A DNA stretch of 64,000 nt from Streptomyces sp. MBT65 (GTDB taxonomy: Bacteria; Actinomycetota; Actinomycetes; Streptomycetales; Streptomycetaceae), in the NCBI RefSeq assembly GCF_016612545.1, contig NZ_JAENRY010000003.1:46068-110067 (forward strand), written 5' to 3'. The notes beneath the pieces were generated by a model that was given only the letters and a program-made list of their open reading frames with translations, was not told the DNA's origin and did not search any database. A program made the translations under genes and the position numbers. Below, piece after piece: positions 39,403 through 47,888 of this stretch; the first letter of the stretch is position 1; every line of letters starts with the position of its first letter.

Positions 39403-39625
39403 GGTGGAACCTCTGTGGTCGATAGGGGTCGTGCGGGTCGCTTCGACCTGCACGATCCACATTCTGTATGTGGATGTGGATTGCGTCAAGGGGGTGCACA
39501 GGGTGTTTTGTGGGGCACTCCGGGGTGCATGGGGGTGCTGTAGATGCGCCACGGCGCCGTCAAATACGCGTCATCAATCCACGTTCTACTTGCGAATGTA
39601 GATCCCGTATCGGATCCTCAAGGCT
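39403..39625. promoter_or_regulatory. divergent control region between regulator and repressor
   Basis: Non-coding, 223 bp. Contains operator copy 2 at 39454-39482 (ATCCACAT-TCTGT-ATGTGGAT, an 8-bp inverted repeat followed by a further GTGGATT half-site) and a weaker inverted copy at about 39576-39603 in front of the repressor. It presumably holds the opposing early and repressor promoters. Confidence 0.65.
39454..39482 (+). promoter_or_regulatory. operator copy 2, intergenic
   Basis: GATCCACATTCTG, then TATGTGGATGTGGATT. Perfect 8-bp arms ATCCACAT / ATGTGGAT with a 5-bp spacer, next to a direct GTGGATT half-site. Confidence 0.65.
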
Positions 39626-40051
39626 GTGAACACCGTCCAGAACCGCCCCGGTGACGAGCCCGACCGCCCCGCCGGCGACTCCGCCCCCGCGGGCGAGGAC
39701 CTGGCGGCACTACTCCTTCGCCTGCTCGAAGAAGTGCAGAGAGATCAGAAGGAGCTCGCGGACGCCGCCGGAATCGGATACACGCGCCTCAACAGTTGGC
39801 TGAAGCGGAAGCGTGGCACCAGTCGCATCGATCCCGACGAACTGCGCAGTCTTGCCGGTGTCTTGCGGGGCTGGGGGGCGGCCGTTACCCCGAAGCAACT
39901 CTTCGAGGCTGCTGGCCGGCCGGTTCCCGGCCCAAGCGGTGATGAGAGAGAGGCGCGGCTCTTGAAGCTGTACCGGCAGCTGCCGGACGACAAGCAGCGC
40001 GAAGTGGTCAAGTACACCAACGCGCTAGTCATCGTAAGCCGCGTTCCATAA
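39626..40051 (+). CDS. XRE-family phage repressor
   Basis: A 141-aa protein, GTG start (NTVQNRPGDEPDRPAGDSAP). Disordered N-terminus, then an XRE HTH: LLRLLEEVQRDQKELADAAG, IGYTRLNSWLKRKRGTSRID, PDELRSLAGVLRGWGAAVTP. The C-terminus is short helical (EREARLLKLYRQLPDDKQRE) and there is no LexA-type peptidase domain, so induction by RecA self-cleavage is unlikely. It reads in the direction of the integrase and diverges from the lytic operon; the likely lysogeny repressor. Confidence 0.75.
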   Translation: MNTVQNRPGDEPDRPAGDSAPAGEDLAALLLRLLEEVQRDQKELADAAGIGYTRLNSWLKRKRGTSRIDPDELRSLAGVLRGWGAAVTPKQLFEAAGRPVPGPSGDEREARLLKLYRQLPDDKQREVVKYTNALVIVSRVP

Positions 40052-40253
40052 GGGAAACAAAGGGTTGCCTAACCATGGGTGATCTATTTCTTTATTCAAG
40101 AACGGAGTGGTTTGTTGGTCTTTGAATAGCGAAAAACATGAATCAAACACGATCAAACGATCTACACACGTCGCACACATGTGGGTACGATCGATCTCCC
40201 GCTGTCCTCCCGGAGCGGATCACGTGCCGTAGCACATACCTGGGGGGACACCT
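40052..40253. other. AT-rich intergenic region before integrase operon
   Basis: 202 bp, clearly more AT-rich than its surroundings, with no gene. Contains ATTCAAGA ... TCTTTGAAT inverted arms and repeated ATCAAAC / GATC elements. Candidate promoter and arm-type integrase or excisionase binding region; no site is proven. Confidence 0.4.
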
Positions 40254-40490
40254 GTGTGCATCCGCATCGCCGTGGTCAACGACCTTCCGACGATCGCCAT
40301 TTGGGACCCGGACGAGGTCACGATCCTCGTAGACAGGGGCACCCACCCTCACGCACTGATCAGAGAACTCGACGCGATCCTGACGATCGACCTCGGCGTG
40401 CCAAACACTCCAGGCGCTGGCCTCACCTGCTTTTGCGGTGAGCCCGTTGAGCTGCCACAGGCGTTCACCGCCGGCGCACGCGTTCTCTGA
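40254..40490 (+). CDS. 78-aa protein upstream of integrase
   Basis: GTG start after a GGGGGG ribosome site (CIRIAVVNDLPTIAIWDPDE). Strand-helix pattern, with TCFCGEPVELPQAFTAG near the C-terminus. It reads into the integrase 14 bp later and is probably co-transcribed. Not recognised; could be a small regulator or recombination accessory factor. Confidence 0.55.
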   Translation: MCIRIAVVNDLPTIAIWDPDEVTILVDRGTHPHALIRELDAILTIDLGVPNTPGAGLTCFCGEPVELPQAFTAGARVL

Positions 40491-40504
40491 TCAGGAGTAT
40501 TTCC

Positions 40505-41938
40505 ATGGCGCGCAAGAAGGCGGCTGCCGACCAGCCGTCCAACAATCCACGCCCGGTGCCATCCGCACGATGCGGCTGCCCGACCTGCCAGCAGAAGAAG
40601 CCCGGGCACCGGCCTACGGTCGACGAGCACACCGGATCCTGGGAGGCCCGCTACACGGACCCGACGGGCAAGGAACGCAGCAAGACGAGGCCGACCCACG
40701 ACCAGGCTGTCGCCTTTCTGGAGCAGACCCGCACCGAGATGCGGCAACGGGTCTGGATCGACCCCGCCCGAGGCGAGATCACCCTCGGGGCCTGGTGGCG
40801 GTTGTGGTGGCCGACTCAGACCAAGGGGGAGGCGAGGATCGAGCACTGGACGCAGAGTCAGCTCCGCGACGAGGCGTCTTGGCGCAACCACGTCGCGCCC
40901 ACCTTCGCCTCGGTCAAGCTGTTCGAGATGGAGTGGCGGGAGACCCAGCTCTGGGTCAACTCGCTGCACGACGAGAACGGCGGCCCGCTGAAGGCGTCCA
41001 GCGTGACGAAGGTGTTCCAGGTACTGGACCGGATGCTGGAGGACGCGAAACGCGACCGGCGCCTCCCCTTCAACCCGGCCGAAGGCGTCAAGCTGCCGAC
41101 GATCAAGAAGAAACATCCGGAGGACCGGCGGCCACCGAGCTACGCGCAGCTCTGGCTGATCCGGCAGAAACTCCCCGACTACATGCACGCCCTGCTGATC
41201 GTCGCCCAGGAGACCGGACTCCGCTTCCAGGAGTTGGCCGGGCTCCGCTGGTGCTGGGTGGACTTCGAGGGCCGACGCATCCACGTCCGCGAGGTCCTGG
41301 TGGAGCCCCGCGGGAAGATCAAGCGCAAGGAGTACCCGAAGTCGGATGCCGGACTTCGTTCAGTGCCACTCACAGGTCTCGCCGCCCGAGTCCTCCGAGA
41401 CCTCTGGGCAGAGGAGAGCGCTGAGGGAAGTCCCAGCCGGGCCGTGTCGGAGCCGAAGAACGGGCTGCGGGAAGAGGAGTTGGTGTTCCACGGCCGGAAC
41501 AAGGTCCGGCGCGGAACCAAGGGGATCGACGGTGTGGGCGAGGCGTACCGCGCTCCCCTCCGGCGGTCCGCGTTCCGGCGGCTCTGGACGGACGCCATCG
41601 ATAAGGCGGGCGTCGTGCGGAAGAAGGTGCGCACGGTCACGGTGCAGCAGGTCGACGAGGACTCCGGCCGCCGTCGGCCCGTGAAGGTCGACCGTACGGA
41701 CTGGTGGCCCGACTTCCATGACACCCGGCACGCCTTCGCCTCGCGGCTGCACGCGCGCGGCGTTCCGGAGGTGATCACTCAGGAGATCCTCGGGCACGAG
41801 CGCGCGGGAGAAGTGACGTGGATCTACACGCACGCGGCGGCCGACTACCCGGGGCAGGTCCTGGCGGCGCTGGAGGACGGGAAACCGGGCGTCAAGGTGC
41901 CGCGCCAGCGGAAACTGCGGGTCGTCTCGGCGGCCTGA
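40505..41938 (+). CDS. int: tyrosine-type site-specific integrase
   Basis: A 477-aa protein starting MARKKAAADQPSNNPRPVPS behind AGGAG. N-terminal Cys cluster (CGCPTC) and AP2-like strands (GSWEARYTDPTGKERSK), core-binding SAM-like helices (residues about 90-185), then the catalytic domain: Arg240 in ETGLRFQELAGLRW, HDTRHAFASRLHARG with the H-x-x-R pair, LGHERAGEVTWIYTHAA with the second His and the Tyr nucleophile. It lies 145 bp from the tRNA-Ile att core, the arrangement of actinophage and integrative-element integrases. It catalyses prophage insertion and, with an excisionase, excision. Confidence 0.95.
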   Translation: MARKKAAADQPSNNPRPVPSARCGCPTCQQKKPGHRPTVDEHTGSWEARYTDPTGKERSKTRPTHDQAVAFLEQTRTEMRQRVWIDPARGEITLGAWWRLWWPTQTKGEARIEHWTQSQLRDEASWRNHVAPTFASVKLFEMEWRETQLWVNSLHDENGGPLKASSVTKVFQVLDRMLEDAKRDRRLPFNPAEGVKLPTIKKKHPEDRRPPSYAQLWLIRQKLPDYMHALLIVAQETGLRFQELAGLRWCWVDFEGRRIHVREVLVEPRGKIKRKEYPKSDAGLRSVPLTGLAARVLRDLWAEESAEGSPSRAVSEPKNGLREEELVFHGRNKVRRGTKGIDGVGEAYRAPLRRSAFRRLWTDAIDKAGVVRKKVRTVTVQQVDEDSGRRRPVKVDRTDWWPDFHDTRHAFASRLHARGVPEVITQEILGHERAGEVTWIYTHAAADYPGQVLAALEDGKPGVKVPRQRKLRVVSAA

Positions 41939-42057
41939 GCTATCCCGGAACTCTCCCGGAGCTATCCCGGGAAGCGCGTAGGTCGCACAGGGGTGGGGTG
42001 GGTGCGGGCCGTGTAGACCGTTGTGGATGGGTCCTTGACCTGCACGTTCTTGACCTG
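41937..42057 (+). repeat. direct repeats flanking the att core
   Basis: GAGCTATCCCGG at 41937-41948 and 41959-41970 (22-bp period, with a CTCTCCCGG half-copy between) and TTGACCTG at 42035-42042 and 42050-42057 (15-bp period). Placed between the integrase stop and the att core; arm- or core-type integrase sites are likely. Confidence 0.5.
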
Positions 42058-42082
42058 GGGAGATCATCTTTGAGCGCTGATT

Positions 42083-42128
42083 CCTGATAAGGATGAGGCC
42101 ACAGGTTCAAATCCTGTTAGCCCCACCA
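42083..42128 (+). other. prophage attachment core (3' part of tRNA-Ile, right end)
   Basis: CCTGATAAGGATGAGGCC followed by a T-arm (ACAGG-TTCAAAT-CCTGT) and TAGCCCCACCA. This is the anticodon-loop to CCA half of a tRNA-Ile(GAT); the GGGGCTA acceptor arm needed for folding is not on the left, where integrase-side phage DNA lies. So the tRNA is the split attB core, and the rebuilt gene is expected outside the window at the left prophage end. In Streptomyces this tRNA lies downstream of gyrA. Confidence 0.85.
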
Positions 42129-42130
42129 GC

Positions 42131-42167
42131 CAGAAGACCCCCAGCCGATCAGGCTGGGGGTCTTCTG
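42131..42167 (+). terminator. 16-bp stem terminator behind tRNA-Ile 3' end
   Basis: CAGAAGACCCCCAGCC / GGCTGGGGGTCTTCTG, perfect 16-bp stem with a 5-nt loop three bases after CCA. It is chromosomal and normally ends the tRNA-Ile transcript. Confidence 0.8.
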
Positions 42168-42344
42168 ACATCCCCGATTGACACCAACCCTTGGGCTCGC
42201 GTCTCCTGATCCTGGAACGCGACGACAAGCTCTGGGAATCGTCCCGACCCGGCGTCATGCCGCGTGCCGCTCCACCCGGTCATCGCCGCGACGACGGCTT
42301 TCAAGTCTGTTGCGACGGCGGGGCGTTGCTGATTCGATCCCCGG

Positions 42345-42986
42345 ATGACAGAGATCAAGGAGCCCTGGGGGCTCAGCGTGCTCGGTGCGGGGAACGTGTC
42401 GGCGGAGCCCCGGATCGCCCAGGCGAAGCTTGCGGTCGACCTCCTGGCGGCGACGCCGAAAGAAGCGTTCGAACAGGCCGGAGCAGCGGTTGTCAGGCTG
42501 CGGACCGTGCTGCGTGAGCATGGAATACCCGACTCCGACATATCCGGCTCGCGTCTCGCCCTCCAGTCGGAATTCAAGGGCTACGGCGCGGAGCGGGCGT
42601 TCCTCGGCTATCGCTGCGAGGCGACGTACACCGTGCAGACCGAGGTCCTTGATCGGCTCGAGGTTCTGATAGAGGACGCCGTCAGAGCCGGCGCGAACCG
42701 GGTCGACGAGGTGCGCTTCGACGTGCTGGACAAGCCCGCGCTCCGGGACGAGGCCCGCCGCAGGGCGGTCGGGGCCGCACGGCGCAAGGCCGAGGTCTAC
42801 GCGGATGCCTGTGGTGTGCGGCTCGGCCCTGTAGTGCACATTCAGGACGTCGATCCGGAATCGGTCGGGCTGCGCAGTCATGGGGGTCGCATCGGAGGCG
42901 ATCCCGAATCCAGCGGTGTCCTCGCTCCTGGGGCGGTGCGTGTCGAGGCCGCTGTGCTGCTCGGCTTCAGTCTGTTGCCTGACTAG
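42345..42986 (+). CDS. SIMPL (DUF541) domain protein
   Basis: A 213-aa protein starting MTEIKEPWGLSVLGAGNVSA. The SIMPL pattern is clear: VLGAGNVSAEPRIAQAKLAV, then LREHGIPDSDISGSRLALQS, TYTVQTEVLDRLEVLIEDAV, NRVDEVRFDV, RRRAVGAARRKAEVYADACG and VEAAVLLGFSL. There is no signal peptide, so it seems cytoplasmic, unlike many family members. Function in Streptomyces unknown. First complete chromosomal gene beyond the prophage. Confidence 0.85.
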   Translation: MTEIKEPWGLSVLGAGNVSAEPRIAQAKLAVDLLAATPKEAFEQAGAAVVRLRTVLREHGIPDSDISGSRLALQSEFKGYGAERAFLGYRCEATYTVQTEVLDRLEVLIEDAVRAGANRVDEVRFDVLDKPALRDEARRRAVGAARRKAEVYADACGVRLGPVVHIQDVDPESVGLRSHGGRIGGDPESSGVLAPGAVRVEAAVLLGFSLLPD

Positions 42987-43156
42987 GAGCTTCCCGACAA
43001 GCGTGAACAGCGGCGGTGGACGCCGGACCGTTCACATCGTGCCGGTGGGAGTTTCCGGGTTCCTCGGTGTCTTCTCTGAAGCGTTGTACGCAAGTTCGCC
43101 GCTGTGTCAGAGGGGGTGGGCAGTGGGGTCGGGCATGTGGCTGACGCGTGCTCGGA

Positions 43157-43507
43157 TCAGCGCTGGAACGAAGCCCCCGGCTCGGCGTGGTCCAACTGCT
43201 CGGCCCGGTCCACGGCCTCCGTGGCCTCGTCCGTGTCCGTCGGCGGGCGGTGGCGGCAGCTCGGGGACTTGCCGTGGGCCTCGGCGCGGATGCGTTGCTT
43301 CATCGTGGGCGGCAGGGACCTGGTGAAGGTCCAGGGGGAGACCGCCGGTGTCGTCGCCTGGGCGACCGCGCTCGTGCTCGTCGCCTCGGACCGCGGAGTC
43401 GCGGCGGCGGCCGTCGCGGTGACCGTGATGAGTCCGAGCGCCGTGCACAGCGCGAGGAAGCCGGTGACGAAGGCGTTCCACAACTTCATGACCTTGATCT
43501 GGGCCAT
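43157..43507 (-). CDS. DUF6344-like small membrane/secreted protein
   Basis: A 116-aa protein starting MAQIKVMKLWNAFVTGFLAL. One hydrophobic segment (FVTGFLALCTALGLITVTAT, residues 13-33) and an Ala/Thr/Ser-rich tail. The sequence KVMKLWNAFVTGFLALCTAL is typical of the DUF6344 group known only from Streptomyces and relatives. The longer frames overlapping on the plus strand are shadows. Confidence 0.7.
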   Translation of the reverse strand: MAQIKVMKLWNAFVTGFLALCTALGLITVTATAAAATPRSEATSTSAVAQATTPAVSPWTFTRSLPPTMKQRIRAEAHGKSPSCRHRPPTDTDEATEAVDRAEQLDHAEPGASFQR

Positions 43508-43844
43508 GGCCCCTCACTTTCAGGTTGGGCGATTTGCGTACTTTCCTCATGATGTGTATGGGGCCCGCGAAGTGGTGGACCGACGCCCGTGGCGCGTCGA
43601 TGTTCTGATGAACACCACTCGGATGGGTGCAAGAGGCCCGAAAATGCCCGAATGTGCGCGAAAGATGGGCGAAGTAACCGTCCGTGGGGGTGTGATCACC
43701 CTCCGATCGGAGCGGTCGCGTCCGCTCCTACTGCGTTGTCCCGGGCGGGAGTTGGCCCCGGACGCAGGTCACCGATCGGTCTCGGTCGGTGTGTATAGTC
43801 GGGCGACAGAGGTCCCCTACGTCAAGGAAAGACGAGGTCGCGCG
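43508..43844. other. non-coding gap before DLW-39 gene
   Basis: About 337 bp without a credible gene. It contains the presumed promoter of the DUF6344-like gene (leftward) and that of the DLW-39 gene (a TATAGT-like hexamer at 43793-43798). Short repeats of the type GCCCGAA occur at 43636-43679. No strong structure is seen. Confidence 0.4.
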
Positions 43845-43973
43845 GTGAAGAAGCTTCTCCTGGTCGCACTGGCTGCCATCGGCGGTCTCCTCGTGTACCG
43901 CCAGATCCAGGCGGATCGCGCCGAGCAGGACCTGTGGACGGAGGCGACCGACTCCGTGCCCACGGGTTCCTGA
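43845..43973 (+). CDS. DLW-39 family protein
   Basis: A 42-aa protein, GTG start (KKLLLVALAAIGGLLVYRQI). One membrane helix, then QADRAEQDLWTEATDSV; EQDLW names the family. In actinobacteria DLW-39 genes lie between gyrA/tRNA-Ile and tRNA-Ala, which supports locating this window next to gyrA. Function unknown. Confidence 0.9.
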   Translation: MKKLLLVALAAIGGLLVYRQIQADRAEQDLWTEATDSVPTGS

Positions 43974-43995
43974 GTACCGAGATCCAGTTCTGATC

Positions 43996-44025
43996 AAGCC
44001 CCGACCGCCCGGCGGTCGGGGCTTT
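43996..44025 (+). terminator. intrinsic terminator after DLW-39
   Basis: AAGCCCCGACCGCC pairs with GGCGGTCGGGGCTT almost back to back, followed by TTT. It ends the DLW-39 transcript. Confidence 0.8.
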
Positions 44026-44164
44026 GTGTTGCGCCCCCGCCGCCGTGCGGGTACGGCCGCCACGACCCGTGCGTTTCGGACGCTCGTACGTATTGCCGGG
44101 ATGCCACGCGCGCGTGCGGGGCAGGATGGGCCACGTCCGGAGCAACGACGAGGGGTGGCGCGTG

Positions 44165-45532
44165 ATGGGGCGGCGTAGGGCGTGGTGGCGGACGCGGGCA
44201 CAGGGCGGTCGTACGCCCGTCTCCGGGGCCGTACGACGTGGCGTGGCCCTCGCCGCGGTGCTGTGCGCGACGGTCGCCCTCACGGGCCGGCCCGCCATCG
44301 CGGCCGGATCACCCGGCTCCTACGGCTACGACCGCAGCGACCAGGTCGTCGACGCGGCGACCGGCACCGCCGACGCCGCGGAACTGAAGGCCGGTGGGAC
44401 GTACCGGAGTTCCCTCCCCAAAGGCGCCGGCGTCTACTACGGCCTCGATCTCGACGCCACGTCGAACGCCTACGTGTCCGTGACCGCCGTGCCTCCGGCG
44501 GGCACCACGGTCGCCGCCACCGACGGCATCAAGGTGTCGATGCAGAACGCCCAGGGCACCGCCTGCACCCACCGGAGCGCCACCTTCGGCGCGGGCAGGA
44601 GCCCCCACCCCGTGGCCGCCTGGGCCGTGCGGGAGGCCGGCAAGATCCTGTGCAAGGGCAGCGGCAAGTACTACGTGTTCGTCCAGCGTGTCGACGCGTC
44701 GGACTCCTCGCCGGACACCTGGGGCCTGGAACTCACCGCGGTGTCGGAACCCCCGCCGGCACAGGCCGGCACGACCGGCCCGCCCCAGGACTGGAACTCC
44801 GCGTCGCCCGAGGCCGTGACGGGGGAGGCCCGGCGCCGTGCGGGCGGTTCGGGCTTCGCCGGGGCGGTCGCCGTGGGGCAGGGCGTGTGGCGGGACGACC
44901 TCGGTCCCGGCCGGACCCTCTTCTACAAAGTGCCGGTCGACTGGGGCCAACAGCTTTCCGTCACCGCCGAGTTGGGCGCCACGGACGGTGGCAGCGGCTA
45001 TGTGACCCGCGCGCTGGACCTGGCGCTCTACAACCCCGTGCGCGCCTCCGTCGACCAGGCGGGCCTCAGCTACCAGGGCAGCGAGAGATCCGTGGCACTG
45101 GACCCCCTGCCGCCCGTCGAGTACCACAACCGCTACTCCGTCGTCGACCACGTGAGCGGGATGCGCTTCGCCGGGGCGTACTACCTCGTCGTGCACCTCG
45201 ACGCGCAGGTGGCCGACGATTTCGGCCAGGGACCGTTCCCGGTGACGCTGCGCGTACGTGTCGCCGGTACGCCGCACGCGGGTCCCGGGTACGCGGCCGA
45301 GCCCGATCCCCGGAACATCTTCGAGGTCACCGCACGGGACCGCGCGGCGGCCGCCGCGGGGGGTGCCGGGAGCATCGGGAGCGCGGGGAGTCCGGGGAGC
45401 ACCGGGGGAGGCGGCGACACCGCGATGAAGGTGCTCGCGGTGGCCGGGATCGGCGGGGGCAGCGTGCTGCTGGCGACGCTCGGCGTGTGGACGGTGTCGG
45501 CCCGGCGCCGGGCCTCGACGACCGCCCATTGA
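44165..45532 (+). CDS. secreted, C-terminally membrane-anchored protein
   Basis: A 455-aa protein starting MGRRRAWWRTRAQGGRTPVS at ATG 44165 (GTG at 44162 possible). Signal peptide (VALAAVLCATVALTGRPAIA ending AGS), a large extracellular beta-rich region (YRSSLPKGAGVYYGLDLDAT, DNLG-type repeats such as GRTLFYKVPVDWGQQLSVTA), a Gly/Ser-rich linker and a C-terminal membrane helix (MKVLAVAGIGGGSVLLATLG) with a basic tail. Family not recognised; found beside the kinase at 45555 in this locus of Streptomyces. Confidence 0.75.
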   Translation: MGRRRAWWRTRAQGGRTPVSGAVRRGVALAAVLCATVALTGRPAIAAGSPGSYGYDRSDQVVDAATGTADAAELKAGGTYRSSLPKGAGVYYGLDLDATSNAYVSVTAVPPAGTTVAATDGIKVSMQNAQGTACTHRSATFGAGRSPHPVAAWAVREAGKILCKGSGKYYVFVQRVDASDSSPDTWGLELTAVSEPPPAQAGTTGPPQDWNSASPEAVTGEARRRAGGSGFAGAVAVGQGVWRDDLGPGRTLFYKVPVDWGQQLSVTAELGATDGGSGYVTRALDLALYNPVRASVDQAGLSYQGSERSVALDPLPPVEYHNRYSVVDHVSGMRFAGAYYLVVHLDAQVADDFGQGPFPVTLRVRVAGTPHAGPGYAAEPDPRNIFEVTARDRAAAAAGGAGSIGSAGSPGSTGGGGDTAMKVLAVAGIGGGSVLLATLGVWTVSARRRASTTAH

Positions 45533-45554
45533 CCGCCGCACCGCCCCGCATTGT

Positions 45555-47030
45555 TCAGATGCGGGTCAGCGCCCAGAACCCCACCGCGTAGCAGGCCAGC
45601 GCGAGCAGCAGGATCGGGACCGCCACCTTCGCGGGCGGCCCGGGACGGCGCCGGGCCCGCCTGCCGCGGTGCTGCCCAACCGGCGGCGTCGAGGGCGGAA
45701 CCTGCGGGACCCGAGCGGTGTATGAAGCAGTAGAGGGATCAGAACGCGGCTGGGGGGAGGACAGGGCATGCGTGAGGTCATGGGGGGACGCGTACACGGG
45801 CGGCTGGTACTGGCCGACCTGGTGCGCCTGGACTGGCTGCTGTGCCTCGTCCGCGTGTTCCACCTGTTGTCCGTACGGGGCCCGCGGAGGCGGCAGATGG
45901 AAGCTGCCGGTGTCCGACATCGAGGACGGCGGTGGGACAGGAGGGGAAGCCGGCGCTGCCGGGATCGGGGTGGGGGTCGGCTCGGCGGCGATGCCCTGTC
46001 GTGGATCCACGGGTACGGAGTCCGTGCCGGGCCAGGCCGAGTCGAGGGCCTGGTCGCCGCTCACGCCGGTGCCGAGGTCGTTCTCGGGTTCGGAGGACCC
46101 GGCCGGCGTGGCGGACGTCGTCGCCCCCGTGTCCACCCCGGAGGCCCGCGTCAGCGGCCCCTCGGGCGCGAACCCCGAAGGAAGCGGCCCCACTTGGTCG
46201 AAGATCTCGACCAACTCGTCGTCGGGTCCCGGCTCCGGCAGAAGCTCCGCCGCCGCGGCGAGCGCCTTGCGTGCCCCCGTGGCCGTGCGGAAGCGGGCCT
46301 GCGGATCGGGCTGCAGCAGCGTCGCCACGACCTGCCACAGCGCCTCGGGAATCCCCTTGGGCGCCCCCGGAGTCCCGTGCTCGGCGAAGTACTGCACCAG
46401 CGCCTTGGAGTCCGGCTTGGCCCCCTCCAGCAGATACAGCGCCACCAGTCCTACGGCGAACAGGTCGGCGGGGAAGTCCGGTTCCGCGCCCATCATCTGT
46501 TCCGGCGCGAGGTAACCCGGCGTCCCCACCACGAGGTTGGTCTCCGTCAGGCGCGCCTCGCCCAGCCGCATCGCGATGCCGAAGTCGGACAGGCGCAGGC
46601 GTGGACGGGCCGTGCCGGTGGCTTCGAGGAGCAGGTTCGCGGGCTTGATGTCCCGGTGCACGACGCCTTCCGCGTGCACCGCGGCGAGACCGGAGAGGAG
46701 CTGGTCGAGCAGTGTGCAGACGAACGCGGGGGGCAGGGGACCGTAGTCCCCGATGAGATGGACGAGCGAACCGCCGGCCACCAGGTCCATGGTGAACAGG
46801 ACCTTGTCGTCGTCGGCGGCCCAACTGGCCGGTGCGAGCACATGGGGGTGGTCGATCCGCAGCGCCTGTTCCCGTACGAAGCGCAGCAGGGAGTGCGCGT
46901 CGCTCTGCTGAAGGACCTTGGCGGCGACATAGCGGCGGCGCCGGTGGTCCCAGGCGCGCCAGACCGCGCCGACACCACCGCGCCCGATCGGGTCGACCAG
47001 TTCGTACCGGCCGGCGAACACCTCACCCAT
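45555..47030 (-). CDS. Hanks-type Ser/Thr protein kinase, C-terminal membrane anchor
   Basis: A 491-aa protein (MGEVFAGRYELVDPIGRGGV). Kinase domain residues 1-265: Gly loop GRGGVGAVWRA, catalytic Lys in RYVAAKVL, HRDIKPANLLLE loop, SDFGIAMRLG metal motif, GTPGYLAPEQM activation segment, DLFAVGLVALYLLEG. A long Pro/Gln-rich disordered region follows, ending in one membrane helix at the extreme C-terminus (VAVPILLLALACYAVGFWAL) with almost no extracellular part, so no sensor domain. Ligand control is unlikely; regulation through the disordered region or partners is more plausible. Divergent from tRNA-Ala. Confidence 0.95.
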   Translation of the reverse strand: MGEVFAGRYELVDPIGRGGVGAVWRAWDHRRRRYVAAKVLQQSDAHSLLRFVREQALRIDHPHVLAPASWAADDDKVLFTMDLVAGGSLVHLIGDYGPLPPAFVCTLLDQLLSGLAAVHAEGVVHRDIKPANLLLEATGTARPRLRLSDFGIAMRLGEARLTETNLVVGTPGYLAPEQMMGAEPDFPADLFAVGLVALYLLEGAKPDSKALVQYFAEHGTPGAPKGIPEALWQVVATLLQPDPQARFRTATGARKALAAAAELLPEPGPDDELVEIFDQVGPLPSGFAPEGPLTRASGVDTGATTSATPAGSSEPENDLGTGVSGDQALDSAWPGTDSVPVDPRQGIAAEPTPTPIPAAPASPPVPPPSSMSDTGSFHLPPPRAPYGQQVEHADEAQQPVQAHQVGQYQPPVYASPHDLTHALSSPQPRSDPSTASYTARVPQVPPSTPPVGQHRGRRARRRPGPPAKVAVPILLLALACYAVGFWALTRI

Positions 47031-47160
47031 GGCTGTGCGTCGCTCCTCCCCCTTCGGCTACCCCCGTTGCTTCCCCCGAGACGAGCGATACGACTCCCCC
47101 TGGTGGCAGTTGCCGTGTGCCCGGCTGCCGAACCCCCGATCGGCGGCCGGGCCGTGGGGC

Positions 47161-47709
47161 TCAGCTCTGGTGGGACTGGTAGTGCGCGACCGCGTCGGAG
47201 GTGCGGCCGGCGCCGTACACCCGGAGGAACTCTGCCAGTTCGGGGTGGGTCGGCGCGAGGGTGTCCGCCGCGTCGATGATGTCGCCGGCGGCGGCCACCG
47301 AGCGCAGCAACGACTGGATCTCGCGGACGACCCGTTTGACCGTGGGCGCTCCCGAACTGCTCGTCGTGGTCGTGGTGTTGCTCAGCACCGAGCCCCCCTG
47401 GGACTTCTTGATCTCGTCCATGCGCTCGGTCGCCTCGGCCGCGCTCACGCTGCCGTCCGCGACCTGCCCCGCCAGGTCCTGAAGCAACTGCACCCGCTGC
47501 ACCACCGCGGGATTGCCGATCTTCGCCCGCTGACCGCTCATCAGCTGGGACAACATCGGTGCGGACAGTCCCAACACCCCCGCGAGACGAGCCTGGTTGA
47601 GCCCAAGATCGTCGATGAGCTTACGGAAGAGCGCCCCCAAAGGCTCCCCGTACCAATTCCGCTGCAGCTCCCGCGCTCTGGCGGTGGCTTCCTGCTGTGC
47701 GGCGTCCAT
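47161..47709 (-). CDS. XRE-family DNA-binding protein
   Basis: A 182-aa protein starting MDAAQQEATARARELQRNWY at ATG 47709 behind GGGAG; an earlier ATG in frame lacks a site. HTH at residues about 30-60: LIDDLGLNQARLAGVLGLSA then PMLSQLMSGQRAKIGNPAVV. Helical C-terminus (AEATERMDEIKKSQGG ..., LAEFLRVYGAGRTSDAVAHY). Lies between the kinase gene and tRNA-Ala, same strand as the kinase, 130 bp upstream of it. Likely regulates this locus. Confidence 0.85.
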   Translation of the reverse strand: MDAAQQEATARARELQRNWYGEPLGALFRKLIDDLGLNQARLAGVLGLSAPMLSQLMSGQRAKIGNPAVVQRVQLLQDLAGQVADGSVSAAEATERMDEIKKSQGGSVLSNTTTTTSSSGAPTVKRVVREIQSLLRSVAAAGDIIDAADTLAPTHPELAEFLRVYGAGRTSDAVAHYQSHQS

Positions 47710-47888
47710 TGCGTCTCCCCATCGCTTCCCCAAAACCGCGGTTCGCTCTAGCGAACCACGACGAGCATCTTACGGAGAGTGGTCGTTCACCGGGACCCCC
47801 AAGTTTTTGCGAGATACCCGGGGTGACCCGGTACGCTGGTCTCCGAAGCTCACCGGTGTGTGGTTCTACCGGTAGGGGCTTCTCTAGC

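Noticed and set aside
42060..42128. A complete tRNA-Ile gene
   Set aside because: The 5' half does not pair with the 3' acceptor and the anticodon stem is broken left of about 42083; only the 3' part is tRNA.
45555..45781. Plus-strand frames opposite the kinase gene
   Set aside because: They mirror the Pro/Gln-rich tail of the kinase and are not supported by start sites.
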